From positions 930,001-994,000 of the forward strand of contig JAYWVB010000002.1 in the NCBI GenBank assembly GCA_039881045.1: a stretch of 64,000 nucleotides of DNA. The letters are read 5' to 3'. The notes under the pieces were generated by a model. That model was not told the origin of the DNA. It worked only from the letters and a program-made list of their open reading frames with translations, and ran no database searches. The number at the start of each line of letters is the position of its first letter. Position 1 is the first letter of the stretch. Below, in pieces: positions 1 through 11,230 of this stretch. This stretch comes from Chaetomium olivaceum (lineage: Eukaryota > Ascomycota > Sordariomycetes > Sordariales > Chaetomiaceae). Position numbers and translations under genes: made by a program.

Positions 1-505
1 GTTGTTTTGGTGTGTGTATATCGATGAGCGCCAGGCCAAGTGAGTGAGTGTAATCCAAGAGTGAAAAGAGCGAGGGTCAACTTCGCAAGGGGCGGGCAAA
101 CACAGTTGCTCGCGTTGAAAGAGAACGTAGATACAGTGAGAAGCTGGGAAGCGAAAGTTGACGAGCCAGCAAGCAAAAGGAATGATGCTTGGACTAATGA
201 AAGAAAGACAGCACTGATGCCAAGATGAACGGAAGAAGTCGTGAGGAAAGAAGGGGGAGGAAGACGAGACAGTCCTCGAACCTAGGCGTCCTCACGGCGC
301 TTTATGAGCGTAGCATTCCGACTCCGTGGCGTCCAGAGCATTCGATGGTCGGAGTGGGATCCATAGCATGTCCACAGAGTGACAGGGAGCATGGAAGGAG
401 AAGCAGGGGCATAGCCGCCTGGGCGCCCCCATGTTGCCCCATTGCATCACTCACATCCAGCTGGGTGTCACGGCCTGCGGCCCTTAATCAACGGGATCCT
501 CAACA

Positions 506-518
506 GGGGGGGGGGGGG
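506..518. repeat. Poly-G run (13 G)
   Basis: An uninterrupted run of 13 G on the + strand. Its exact length is doubtful given the homopolymer errors seen elsewhere in this window. Confidence 0.8.
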
Positions 519-2582
519 AAGCGTAAACATCGGGACCACGTTGACGGCGGTGGGCTGTGTGGCTGTCTGCAAGGCTCACGGAGCACGGAGAAACAGACGG
601 CGGCTCTGAGGGTAATCCAGGAGTGGTTCTTCGGTGGGAACAAGGGGTTGCCCAGCCCTGTCAGGGGGGACAGATGCAGGAACGATGAATCTGAGACGGC
701 TGTCTAGCCAATCGCTGACCTGGGCGGCACACGAATCCGGTAAAGGGGCCGTTGAGGGGCCAGCACTCCGCCAGTGAGGGGGGCATGCCAGGGACGACTG
801 GGAACTTCAACAACCCAGACACTCACGAGCCCAGAGGTCGGCCAGAACTTTTCCCTGGTAATATTCCTTCCTCCCGCATGGTTGTGAACCGAGCTCGCAA
901 AGAAAGTGGAAATTCGGCTGAGACAGACAGAGAAGTGCAGTTCGTACAGTACTGTCTGTACTGGAATGTTTTGGCAGCTTGTTTGCATAGGTGGTAGACA
1001 AAATTCGAGAGCTGGGCGCATAACTACACTGACAGATCGATCAACGATCCCCATGCCTAACGATCCGCATGTTTCCTCAATGATGGACGCTGTGATCCAC
1101 GGCGTGCCGGGATGCAGAAAATCGTTCGGTCCCTGGAAACCAAGAGCCCAGCTCGAGCCCGGTTGGGCTGTGCCGACTGATAAGTTAAGCTTTTGCTCTT
1201 ATGCCGAAACTCGGCTGTGTTTTCATGCGCAACAACCAAGTGCGGTTTTTGTTTCGTTGTTCGTGCGAGGGATAAGTGAGATGCGACGTCGGCATTGGGG
1301 GAGCATGCGCCGGACAGACGAATGAATCAACACCATCATTTAACATGACAGCCAGTGCACGTATGGCGGTGCGGCGGTGCACACACCGTAGGCATGTTAA
1401 GATAAATCGTCAGTCCGAACTATCGCCAACGAGTCAATATACCTGGCTCGGTCTCGGGTGTTCGGGGCTTGGTAAAGGGTTATATCCACCGTGGGAAAGT
1501 CCCCATGATCAATCGATTCCCCATGAAAATATCGTGTGTTCTGGAAAATTATCAGGGATAATGTGGAAATGGGAGAGTTTCACCTTTTGCAACCCCGCTT
1601 CAATCTGAAATCGTACCCTGCCGTCGGGTCTGACGGTGATTGGTCTGCCTTCCTGGTGAATTCGACGCGAAGACCCACAAACTGCGCGGTCGTCAATGCG
1701 AAACTGCCAAAGCCCGGAACTTCGGCGGAAACCATTGCTCGGCAGTGCCAGGGGAAGAGTCTTGGACTCTTGGTCGAGGCTTTTCGCATGGACAAACAGG
1801 TTCTCGAATCTGGGTAGTTATGAATATTGGTGTTTGGAAGATCTGCTCATCATTTGAGCACCAGGCAGTGCACAAGGGCATGCAAAGCAAACCTATTTTT
1901 GGCATCTTATGAGGAGAAACTGACAGGTAGTGTATTTTGTAGTCTAGTTAGTGATCCGATGGTTCCGTTTCCAGCCCATCTTTGGTGTTGAAAGGCCTGT
2001 GGCGAATCTCTCCAAGCGTCATTTTACTTCGTACTTGATATGCCCAGCGCAAACCGGGGACTCCGACCACCGACCGCGCGTCCGCAGCCCGGAAGCATCG
2101 GCTCGGGCCAGTCCGGTGCAGCCACATTTACATACTTGCGTACCGAGTTGCCGAGTTGGCGATGTCTCTGTATCGGTGATGTTCTCTCTCAACTTTCTCT
2201 CTTCCTGTGTATTCGTATGGTTGATTCAATCAGCGATGGCGCTGATCTGTGGTTTCCTGGCCTTCCCAGCCCAACTCCGCAAGCCACGCCGCGAAAATCA
2301 TGTCTGTGCTGAGCTGTCGGACGAACTGGGGCAATCGGACTTGCTGATCACCTGCAAGCCGACCGAATGTTGCAACCTACGCATGGATGTTGCAATCCCC
2401 GACTGATGTATAAGGCCACTGAGTTGCTTCAACCAACACATGTTGAATACCGAGCCAACTCATCTCTCAATAATGTGACTCTCAATCATTAAGCTGATAG
2501 GATAGAAAAAGGCTTTGAGTGAGCCCGCGTGATCAAAAGATCAGATGATTGTCAAACGGCTAAAAGAGGCAGGTCAGGGGGA

Positions 2583-2599
2583 TGGGTTAGGGTTGGGTT
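2583..2599 (+). repeat. Short telomere-like TTAGGG motif
   Basis: GGGTTAGGGTTGGGTTA contains one full TTAGGG and one imperfect unit. It is too short for a true interstitial telomere. It could be a Tbf1-type binding site or chance. Confidence 0.35.
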
Positions 2600-2906
2600 A
2601 TCTTTTGACTATTACAGATTGCCGAGTTCGGTACAGTGTCTCACTGATCAAGGTTATCTCTCTCCACTCCCGCTGATGGATGATCATGGACTTTATTTGC
2701 CGCCACCGAACCTCGACCGAGTCCTTTACAAAAAGGCGGTCAAGTGGTTCTTGAGTGTACTTGGGTAGTTTGCTACCTACGCGTGTTATATCGTGTTCAT
2801 TTTGTATCATTTTCTCGTTTTCTTGTTCCCATTTCCCCCATTTGTAGTTTCTAAGGACGTCGAGTACTAAGTCTGGCCTGATTAGAGTTTGGACAACATC
2901 GATACC

Positions 2907-5135
2907 ATGCGTGAGTCTTCGTGATGATAAGTTGCGGGTATATCCCTAACTCATTATTCTGACCGCTGATATAGGTCGTCCATCATTACTGCCATGTTGG
3001 CTACCACTCCTTTTACAGCTATCCCCCAGTTTGGCGTTCCCAGTGACTCACCAGGGGGTCGTCTCAATACACACCGATACTGAAGGTCGTAGAGGAGCTG
3101 TGGCTAGTGAGAGTTCGATATGCTCCAAGATCGGAAAAGATACCATTGCAATGGGAGTGAGTATGCCTTGTTCCCTGCCTTCTTGACATACAAAACTGAT
3201 CATCAGCCAGGGGTCTGCCGCCGACGCCATGGTGTCCACCACCTTGTGTGTAGGCGTCATCGGCATGTACCATTCCGGCATTGGAGGTGGCGGCTTTATG
3301 CTCGTCCGTGACAAGCATGGGAAGTACGAAACTATCGACTACCGGGAGACCGCCCCGGCGGCCGCAAGCCAAGACATGTATAAGAACAACCCGAACGCCA
3401 GTGTCTATGGTGGCTTGGCTGTCGCTGTACCGAGCGAACTCAAAGGGTTGGATCACTTGCACCGAAAATACGGCGTAAGGAGCCACACCTTTCCGAGGCG
3501 GGCCCCGCAGAGTCTAACCGTCTGCTAGGTGCTCCCTTGGAAAACGCTCGTTATGCCCGCCGTGCGCGTTGCTCGAGAGGGGTTCCAGGGTAAATATCAC
3601 TTCACAATTCCCTTGATAGAGCCAGTCGAGCTTACACGGCGCCTAAAGTTACCGAGGACCTGGTCCGTTACATGGCAAGTGCCAGCGCGAACAACACCTT
3701 CTTGGTTGACGACCCGATCTGGGCTGAGGACTTTGCCCCCAATGGTGAGAAGACAGACTAGCCGGGTATTGAACCACACTTAACACAAATTTTCCAGGCA
3801 CTCTACTCCAGCTCGGAGAGACCATCACAAGGAAACGTTACGCAGAGTAGGTAAGCCACGCCTGCAGTGGTTAGCTTCTACTAACGGCTTCCAGCTCATT
3901 GGAGAAGATTGCCAACCAAGGAATCGATGTCTTCTACAAAGGGGAGATCGGTGAGTTGGCTCTACATCATGCGGTCAAACCGTACACTGACCTGACTACC
4001 AAAGCCGAGTCTATGATTGACTTGATCCAAAAAACGAATGGGATCATGACCCTAGAAGATCTCGACGGGTATACCGTCAACGTTAAGCCACCTCTCAACA
4101 TCACGTTCGGTGACTTCAGGCTTTTTGCCACGGAAGCCCCAAGCAGCGGCGCCGTCACCTTCAGCATGTTCAAAACAATGCAACAATATGCTCCCGAGGG
4201 CTTCACCAACATCAACCTGACCACCCACCGTTTCGTCGAGGCCATGAAGTTTGCCTACGGAGCACGTCTGCAATTTGGCGACCCGGCCTTTGTCAAGAAC
4301 GCTTCGGAACTCGAGACCTTCTTGCTGAGAGACGACACAGCTCAGGACATCCGCGGTCGCATCTTGGACGACAGAACCCAGCCGGTGGAAGCCTACGACC
4401 CGCTGTCCCTCTACATGCCCGAAAGCCATGGCACCTCGCACGTCGTCGCCGCCGACGCGTCCGGCCTGACCGTCTCCTCGACAACCACCATCAACCTCCT
4501 CTTCGGCGCTAAAATCATGACGCCCGACACGGGCATCATCCTGTAAGAACACACCACCTCCCCCTTTCCCTCCCCCCCCATCTCCAGTCTCCCACCACCC
4601 CCACCCCCATCCCCATCCCCATCCAAATCCCAGCTACTAACCAACCCCCCTCCCAAACCACAACAGAAACAACGAAATGGACGACTTCTCCCAGCCCGGC
4701 CGTGACAACGCCTTCGGCTTCGCGCCCTCCCCCTCCAACTACATCGCGCCGGGCAAGCGCCCGCTCTCCTCCATCACCCCGCTCATCGCCGAGCACGCCA
4801 GCAACTGCACGCTCTTCTTCGCGACCGGCGCGGCGGGGGGATCGCGCATCATCAGCGCGACGGCGCAGACGGCGTGGAACATCCTGGTGCGGGGCATGAG
4901 CCTGCACGACGCGGTGGCCGCGCCGCGGTTGCACCACCAGCTGCTGCCCCATGTGTTGCGGGTGGAGGAAGGGTTTGAGGAAGGGGTGGTGGAGACGTTG
5001 AGGGGGAAGGGCCATGCGGTGGAGTGGATGGCGCCGGGGCTGAGCGCGGTGCAGGGGGTGATGCGGTTGGGGGATGGGAGGTTTGATGCGGTCGGCGAGA
5101 CGAGGCAGGTTAATAGTGGGGGGTATGTTGTTTGA
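2907..5135 (+). CDS. Gamma-glutamyltranspeptidase (secreted or vacuolar)
   Basis: This gene encodes an N-terminal-nucleophile enzyme that removes or transfers the gamma-glutamyl group of glutathione. Nine exons fit: 2907-2910, 2975-3156, 3211-3474, 3529-3589, 3649-3744, 3798-3846, 3895-3950, 4005-4542 and 4667-5135. They total 1719 nt, exactly 572 codons plus stop, a normal family length. A hydrophobic signal sequence occupies about residues 3-22. The GGSAADAM and GIGGGGFM motifs lie near the N-terminus of the large subunit. The autocleavage nucleophile is Thr381 in GTSH, and the small subunit contains the NNEMDDFS substrate-binding motif. The first exon is only four bases, so the start is less sure than the rest. 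The 54-nt intron at 3951-4004 has no stop and is in frame. The gene converges on the alcohol dehydrogenase 290 bp away. No frameshift is needed. Confidence 0.93.
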
Positions 5136-5425
5136 GGTTTGAGGTGGTAGGGAGAGGGGAAAGGGGGAGGTTTGTAGATGTGGTGTGAGGGAAGGGCAAG
5201 TTTGGCATTTTAAGTGTAGCGTTGTAATGAAGGCATTCTCATGTCAACGGGGGTGGGTGATAGTATGTGAGAACGTGAAATATTGCGATTATTCGTTGAC
5301 TTGAAGCCACTACCACATCAACCGTTCGCCATCAACCGCTCCGAAGTCATCATCATCAAATACAAAAACCGTACAACCCCCTTTACCATAACACCGCATC
5401 ACCCTAACGCCCCATTTTGTTTACT

Positions 5426-6570
5426 TTACCTGCTAGTATCAACCACATACCGGCCCACGATCTTGCCCTCCCGCATCAGCCGATACACATCCTGCAGCTC
5501 ACTCAGACCGACTGTCTTGAACGGCACCTTGATCAGACCGCGGCGGAAGAAGTCCAGCGCCTCCTGGGTATCCTGCCGATTTCCAACATAGCTTCCCTTG
5601 ATGGTAAGCATACGCACCACCGTATCAAACACGGGGGCGCTCAGGTGGGCACCAGCCGGCAGACCAATACAAACAACAGAGCCGCGGCTGCGCACGTACT
5701 GGGTGGCCTGCTGGAAGGGCTTCTCAGCCACAGCCAGTAGTAGCACGGCGTGGGGCCCGAGACCGTCGGGCGCCGCCGCCTTGCGCACGTCGCGCACAAA
5801 GTCGTCGCCGACGCTAGTCGTGTAGTCGACATACGCGCTCGCGCCGAGCTCCTCGCAGCTCTTGCCCTTCTCGGCACCGCCGTCGATGGCCACCACGTGC
5901 AGGCCCATGGCGCGCGCGTACTGGATCGCCATGCTGCCCAGCCCGCCGCCCGCGCCGACGATGGCGACGTGCTGGCCGGGGCGCACGCCGGACTCCTTCA
6001 GGCCCTTGTACACGGTGATGCCGGCGCAGAGGACGGGCGCGACGGCCTCGAGGTCGCACTCCTTGGGGATGCGGGCGACGTGGGCGGCCTTGGCCACGGC
6101 GTACTGCTGGAAGGTGCCGTCGACGGTGTAGCCCGACAGCAGGGCCTTGGGGCAGAGCGGCTCGTCGGCCTGCATGCAGAAGCTGCAGGCCAGGCAGCTG
6201 CCGTTGAGCCACTTGATGCCCGCGTTGTCGCCCAGCTCGAGGTCGGTGACGAGTTCGCCCTTGGCCACGACTACGCCCGCGCCCTCGTGCCCGCCGACGA
6301 GCGGCATCTTGGTCGGGATCGGCCAGTCGCCCATCATAGCGTGCAGGTCGGTGTGGCAGACGCCAGAGTACTTGACGTTGATGAGGACTTCATCGGGGCC
6401 GGGTTTCTGGACGGGGATCTTCTTGTACGACACGGCTGTTGGTGATGTTAGGGTAGGTATAAGGTGGAAGGGTTGGGTTTACACAATTCAGGGAGCGGGA
6501 ATGACTTACGACCACCCGATTTCTCAACCACCTGAGCCCATTGCTCACTTGGGATATCAAATTTGGTCAT
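5426..6570 (-). CDS. Zinc-dependent alcohol dehydrogenase (ADH1-like)
   Basis: This is a cytosol-type medium-chain NAD(P)-dependent alcohol dehydrogenase that interconverts alcohols and aldehydes, probably ethanol and acetaldehyde. There are two exons, 6510-6570 and 5426-6435, separated by a 74-nt intron. They give 1071 nt and 356 residues, close to the yeast ADH1 length. Visible motifs are GVCHTDLHA (catalytic zinc Cys and the following Asp), GHEGAG (zinc His and Glu), four structural-zinc cysteines in CLACSFCMQADEPLC, and the Rossmann glycines GAGGGLGSMA. There is no signal peptide. A TATA box lies about 170 bp upstream. The 3' end faces the end of the gamma-glutamyltranspeptidase gene. Which physiological alcohol it uses cannot be read from the sequence. 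Confidence 0.94.
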
Positions 6571-6600
6571 TGTAATTCTGTATAGTTTGTGAAGCCGCAG

Positions 6601-6624
6601 TGTGTGTGTGTGTTTGTGTGTGTG
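6601..6624. repeat. (TG)n microsatellite
   Basis: Interrupted TG dinucleotide repeats in the presumed 5' leader of the alcohol dehydrogenase gene, just upstream of its start codon. Confidence 0.8.
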
Positions 6625-6740
6625 CGGTGAGATGAGGAGGGAAGGAGTGATGATATCACTGATATGACTTGGTGTGGATCAAGGAGGCAGTAGAAAGCAG
6701 GATGGAACTGTTTGCCCTCAATGTGTGACTGGCACATCCC

Positions 6741-6748
6741 CTTTTATA
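6741..6748 (-). promoter_or_regulatory. TATA box of the alcohol dehydrogenase gene
   Basis: The minus strand reads TATAAAAG about 170 bp upstream of the start codon at 6570, a good TATA match at a plausible distance for a strongly expressed glycolytic-type gene. This is inferred from position and motif only. Confidence 0.5.
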
Positions 6749-8344
6749 CCCATCGTCCATCGTCACCGTTTAGTATCACGCCAGGTTATGATAATGAGAT
6801 TATGATAATGATAAAACTAAGACTCCTCACTAAGTACAAGAAACATGGTAATATGAGACCGAGCAACAAAGGTGATTGATCGATCGGGTGGTTGAGATGC
6901 AGGATGTCGGTCGATCAAGGCAAACCTGCACGAACCGTACGATATGGCAGAAGCTGTACCTGGTAGGTTGCTTCTAGACTCGATAAAGCTCTTGCCGGAA
7001 CCGGTGGCCTGATTTTTCGGCGTGGCCGTTGTTGGAGCTATTCCCGGGCGGAATTGGCCGCGGGGTCGGGGCAGCGGAACCAAGCGAAACCCGACATCTT
7101 TAACGACGAACATATACTGTACTACACTCAGATCTGTGCCTTCTAAAAACCCCGCACCCATCACACCCATCACATCATCAGGGATGGAGCTCAAGGAAGT
7201 CCGCCAATAGAATAGGTACCTCCGGAACACCCTATTTTTACCTGTAGGAATGACGGAAGCTAAATCCAGATTATACTGTGAGACTGAGTACTGTTCGCAG
7301 CTCATTGCCTTCCCTCAACGCCGTTAATTTCCGCGTTCCTCTCTCTCTTAGTTGTGTTACTGTTACCACCCCTAACTAGAAATATCAGGAAGTTACAACC
7401 CCGGCAACGTGGTTACGTCAGTCCCAAAATCCTCAACAACACATCGGCAAGTCTAGACCATGCCACACGGCATGAACGAACCACATAGGAGGCAGGGTTC
7501 CCCGCAAGATCTCCGCTGCCCCGGGTTTTCTTTCGAATGTCTTAAGCCACTATCGAAGCTGACGTGCAGCGCGTATAACCGACCCCGCCACGAGGAGGAC
7601 ACGACGAGGGGAGAGCTGCGGCTGAAGCCGGTTTAGCAAGACATCGTGCGGGACATCCCGGCCAAGCGGACAGAGGTTGTATGTACATACAGTAGCCAGA
7701 AAACTCTCTTGAGCAGACCACGGAACTATCCGCCTGTAGCACCGACACAGTATGATCTAGTCGTTTCCAAGCGATCGACCTTTGCAGCCGATAATGGCTG
7801 CTATCCCGGAACGCGGGCCTCAACGTCGCCATCTCGCCTTCATCTTAAAGACAGGTAAACTTGGTGCTTCCAACCAGCTATGTACAATCTGCTCCCAGAG
7901 TCCGCAAATATGCCACCAAACCTTGCACTTTGCGGGGCTGAAGATGTTCACCAAACGTAACTGTGGTTAGCTATATTGCTTACAGGGTAAAGCGCTGGCT
8001 AAAGGTAGTGGCCGGGAGAAGGCGCTAATCAGTATAGCTGGCTCCCGTCGTTACATGCTCCACACGGCCACGTGCCCGTGAGCTCCAACCCCGGTATACC
8101 GGAGCCGGGCATCCCCGCAGTGAGCGGGAAATATGGGGTCTGCCGGGCTTGGCATCGGCGGGCGTGGACCCATCCGTTTCGTCTTCACCATATCTCGCTG
8201 CCACACGCTAGATCCATAAGCAAGCATAACAGCATGTCAACTTAACGTCGTTTCCCCTATCTGTTTTTGGCGCCGCCCGGGAAGACACTGCTGCCTTCTC
8301 CTCATGAAATATCGCTCGCTTTCTACAACGAAATCAATACCCCT
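6749..8344. other. Gene-free region between ADH promoter and Arp3 3' end
   Basis: Short ORFs on both strands match nothing recognisable and lack convincing splice continuity. No RNA gene or strong repeat is seen. The stretch probably holds upstream control elements of the alcohol dehydrogenase and the 3' UTR of Arp3. Confidence 0.55.
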
Positions 8345-10052
8345 CTAAGAACCACCCGGTCCTCCCAGCAGGGCAAATCTCCGCACGATACCCGGTCCGT
8401 ATTCTTGGTACTGTCAAACAGTTAGCCAAAACCCATATCCAACCACAAGTTCAAAAAGACATAGGACGTACCTCCGCCTTGGTGTGGCAGTATGACCGGA
8501 ACTCAGGCGTCTGGCCCAGCAAGCTCCCGCCAAACCACGGGCCGTGACGCTGCCTCTTGTGTCCGATAACCTGCACCTCCAGTCCTCCACTCTTGGCGCC
8601 ACCGCTGCGTACTTCGCTCTGGCGGATCCTGGCGTCCACCAGCTGCTTAATGTCGCGCTGTAACCTGCGGCCAAAGTCCTTGTACAACGTGCTGCCACCC
8701 GAGAGCACAATGTTCTTGTACAGGCCGCGGCGCACATCGATGGGCGACGACTGGATCACGCCGTCAACGACCACGGGCAGCGGCGTCAGGAAATCGGAGG
8801 AGTAGATCTCTGGGTTGAAGAAGATCTCGGGGGCCAGGAAGCGCTCGTAGCCGACGTCAACGCTCACTTGGCGGCCGCCCGGGTGCGCGACGACGTGCTT
8901 CAGGAACCGGGTGCGGTCGCGGTCGTACTTGCCGAACTCGTTGACGATGTCCGGGCAGACGTAGCAGTACTCCTCCTTGATCTCCTGCGCCGTCTTGAGA
9001 GACGAGTCCGGCTCGCCGCGGTCGCGGAGGAGCGACTGGACAAAGTAGGTGATGTCGCGGCCGGCGATGGGGATAGACTTGATCGACGACCCGATCACGT
9101 AGCCCTCGGCGACCGGGATGACATGCGTGACACCGTCACCAGAATCGATAACTGTGCCTGTCAAAGACCGATCCGTGACCTTGGACGACGTCCACGACGC
9201 GGCAAGTGCCAGCACAGCCTGCACGGCAATGTAAAGTCCGGCGCAGTTGAAGGATTCGAAGAAGATCTCGGCCGTGTTCTCGCGGTTCTCGGGTGGGTTT
9301 AGGGGCTAGCGTGTATTAGCTACAGCATCATGTGCAAATGTCCAGGACAGCCTCACCGGCTCCGTGAGGAGAAAGTAGTGGTCCTCGGGCTCTACCCTGA
9401 GGTATTTGAAGATGGAGTTGGACCAGAATCTCTCCATGTGATCCTGCCGCCACGTATTAGCCTCGTCTACCAGCACCCGCTCTCAGTTCAACCAACCCAG
9501 TTCTCGATCTGCCCATGCCGGATCGGGTAGTGTAACCCATAGCCTAACCCCGTCAGCCCCCGCCTTTTTTCCTCGATGGAACGGACCTACCAGGTCCAGC
9601 CGCGGCCGAGACGGCCTCATCACCGATGAAGAAGTCGAGGTCCTCGGTTCCGCGCTTCCCCGATAGATGGCCGGTCGGACCAGCTCCGCCGGTAAGAAAA
9701 GAGGGTTTGTTGGGGACGGGAGCGCGGCCGGAACCGGCGCCACCACCGGCTGCGGCACCCTTGGTCGCAATCGCTGTCGGGAAGACGAACGAAGGAGTCG
9801 TTTCCGGCGAAACCTAAGCAAATAATCGGTCAGCGACGAAACGGCGAGAAGTCGCGGTGAGCTCTGAGGCAGAGAGACGAACCTAGCTTAGAGAACCCCG
9901 TGCCGCTGCAAGGGTAAGTCGTGGTTAGCAATCGTGAACTTGGTGGGCTCGCGGCTGGCGCATCTTCCTCTGTTTCCTTGAGAGCGGGGCTAAGGGGGGT
10001 CTCGCTGCTGCACCTACTTGTCCATGACAACGGCTGGGGTTTGGTTGGCCAT
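8345..10052 (-). CDS. arp3: Actin-related protein 3 (Arp2/3 complex), with a 2-nt frameshift
   Basis: Arp3 is the actin-fold subunit that, with Arp2, nucleates branched actin filaments. Seven exons fit: 10018-10052, 9883-9905, 9591-9813, 9497-9543, 9357-9443, 8472-9305 and 8345-8410. The start is fixed by MANQTPAVVMDNGTGFSKLG. Family motifs follow: AIATKG, GTEDLDFFIGDEA, LLTEPPLNPPENRE, IDSGDGVTHVIPVAEGY, DVGYERFL, LSGGSTLYKDFGRRLQRD, HGPWFGGSLL and the Arp3-type C-terminus FALLGGPGG. The exons sum to 1315 nt, two short of a multiple of three. The break lies near 9794, where the protein passes from FAGNDS to PSFVFPTAIATK in another frame. Two C (coding strand) appear to be missing, and repair gives 438 residues. 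As Arp3 is normally vital, I read this as a probable sequence error. Confidence 0.93.
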
Positions 10053-11230
10053 TGTTGCGAGTGTTTGCTGCTGCGCGCAGCTCCTACTAGTGTTTCTGCG
10101 CGGTCAATACAGCAAGCGACACTCAAGGGCGAGGTGTCGTCTGAGATGCAGGCAGGCAGTTAGTGGACAGCGTTGAGGTCCAAGATTACGTCTGACGAAG
10201 CTCCCTGAGTTGACCCACGCTGCGGCTGTGTGCCAGAAAGACGGGTGCCCCGCCAGGTACGGTGGCCCGAACCTCCGTCTGTGCCAAGTTGAATAGGGCA
10301 ACAGTGAAACATGCACTTCCCTTTAGCATCCATCTGCTCCGTCTCACCAGACAAATGCAACCCCTAACATCGCAACTGAGAGTCAATATCGAGGGTAACA
10401 GACTATAAATTGGACCTATAGCATCAAAAAGTACCGACCAACTTTCAGATTCTAGAACGGACATTAATGAACTGAGAACAATCACCGCCTTGAAGCCCAG
10501 CAAGCACGGCCCATTAAGGTTGAGCTCACCATGTACCGCACTTCCGCTCGAAATCCATGAGCGGGAGTCATGAATGAACACGACATCGTCGCTCTTTCCC
10601 TAGATAACAATACTGCCAGTTCCAAACTCCAGGCTGGCACAGTGTAATTCGGCCACCTACCACCCACAAAACTCCCTACCTTACCTAATGACTGCCCATT
10701 TCACATTGTCAACCCATCTTCCAGCGAGCGACAAGCTTCCTTCGTACCCTCCTCTCTCTATCATCCTCGGTTTGCTCAAACCAGCGCCTGGTGTTTTCCC
10801 GATCCCTAAGGCAGCATTCCGATTACCCCAGGGACATTATAGCCAGAAGCGTTTGTTTCCTTTCCAGGTGTTGGTTTGTGTTTGGTGAGACCGACCCATT
10901 TTCTTCATCTTTGCTTGCTTCCTGTTCCGCCGTCCCTGTCGATAGCCCTCGACTGACAAGTCAACCCACCACCAGAAGACGACCAACACCGCCAAAACCT
11001 GGACGTAGCTCAGCCATACCTATCAAACCACCACTACCTTCGCTACCCTAAATACAACCTCGACTGCTTGGTTTGGTATCTCGCCGACCTGTCTCCCAAA
11101 GACAACTGGCCGCGCGCGACAGTATTTGAGACCCAGCACCTTACTTGGAAAAGAGACAAAACATCATCCAATTGCTAAGCCATCTGTCATTCTATCTCGA
11201 CAAGAGAAACCGGCTCGGGAGCCCGGCACA
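10053..11230. other. Divergent promoter region (Arp3 / taspase-like)
   Basis: No gene is recognisable. The stretch must contain the 5' regions of Arp3 (-) and the taspase-like gene (+). The 450 bp before the taspase-like start are C-rich and pyrimidine-rich, as is common in fungal leaders. Confidence 0.5.

Larger units (their letters stand above)
1..2906. other. Gene-free left flank
   Basis: No ORF here resembles a known family, and the short overlapping ORFs on both strands look like chance. The stretch contains a run of 13 G at 506-518 and a telomere-like GGGTTAGGGTTGGG motif near 2583. The last 400 bases are AT-richer and pyrimidine-rich and probably hold the promoter of the gamma-glutamyltranspeptidase gene that starts at 2907. 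Confidence 0.6.

Noticed and set aside
3590..3648. Apparent frameshift in gamma-glutamyltranspeptidase after REGFQ
   Set aside because: Using the acceptor AAAG at 3648 instead of the upstream TAG gives REGFQVTEDLVRYM in perfect phase.
9591..9813. Arp3 as a true pseudogene
   Set aside because: All other exons, splice sites and motifs are intact, and the same kind of indel occurs in many neighbours. Error is the simpler reading.
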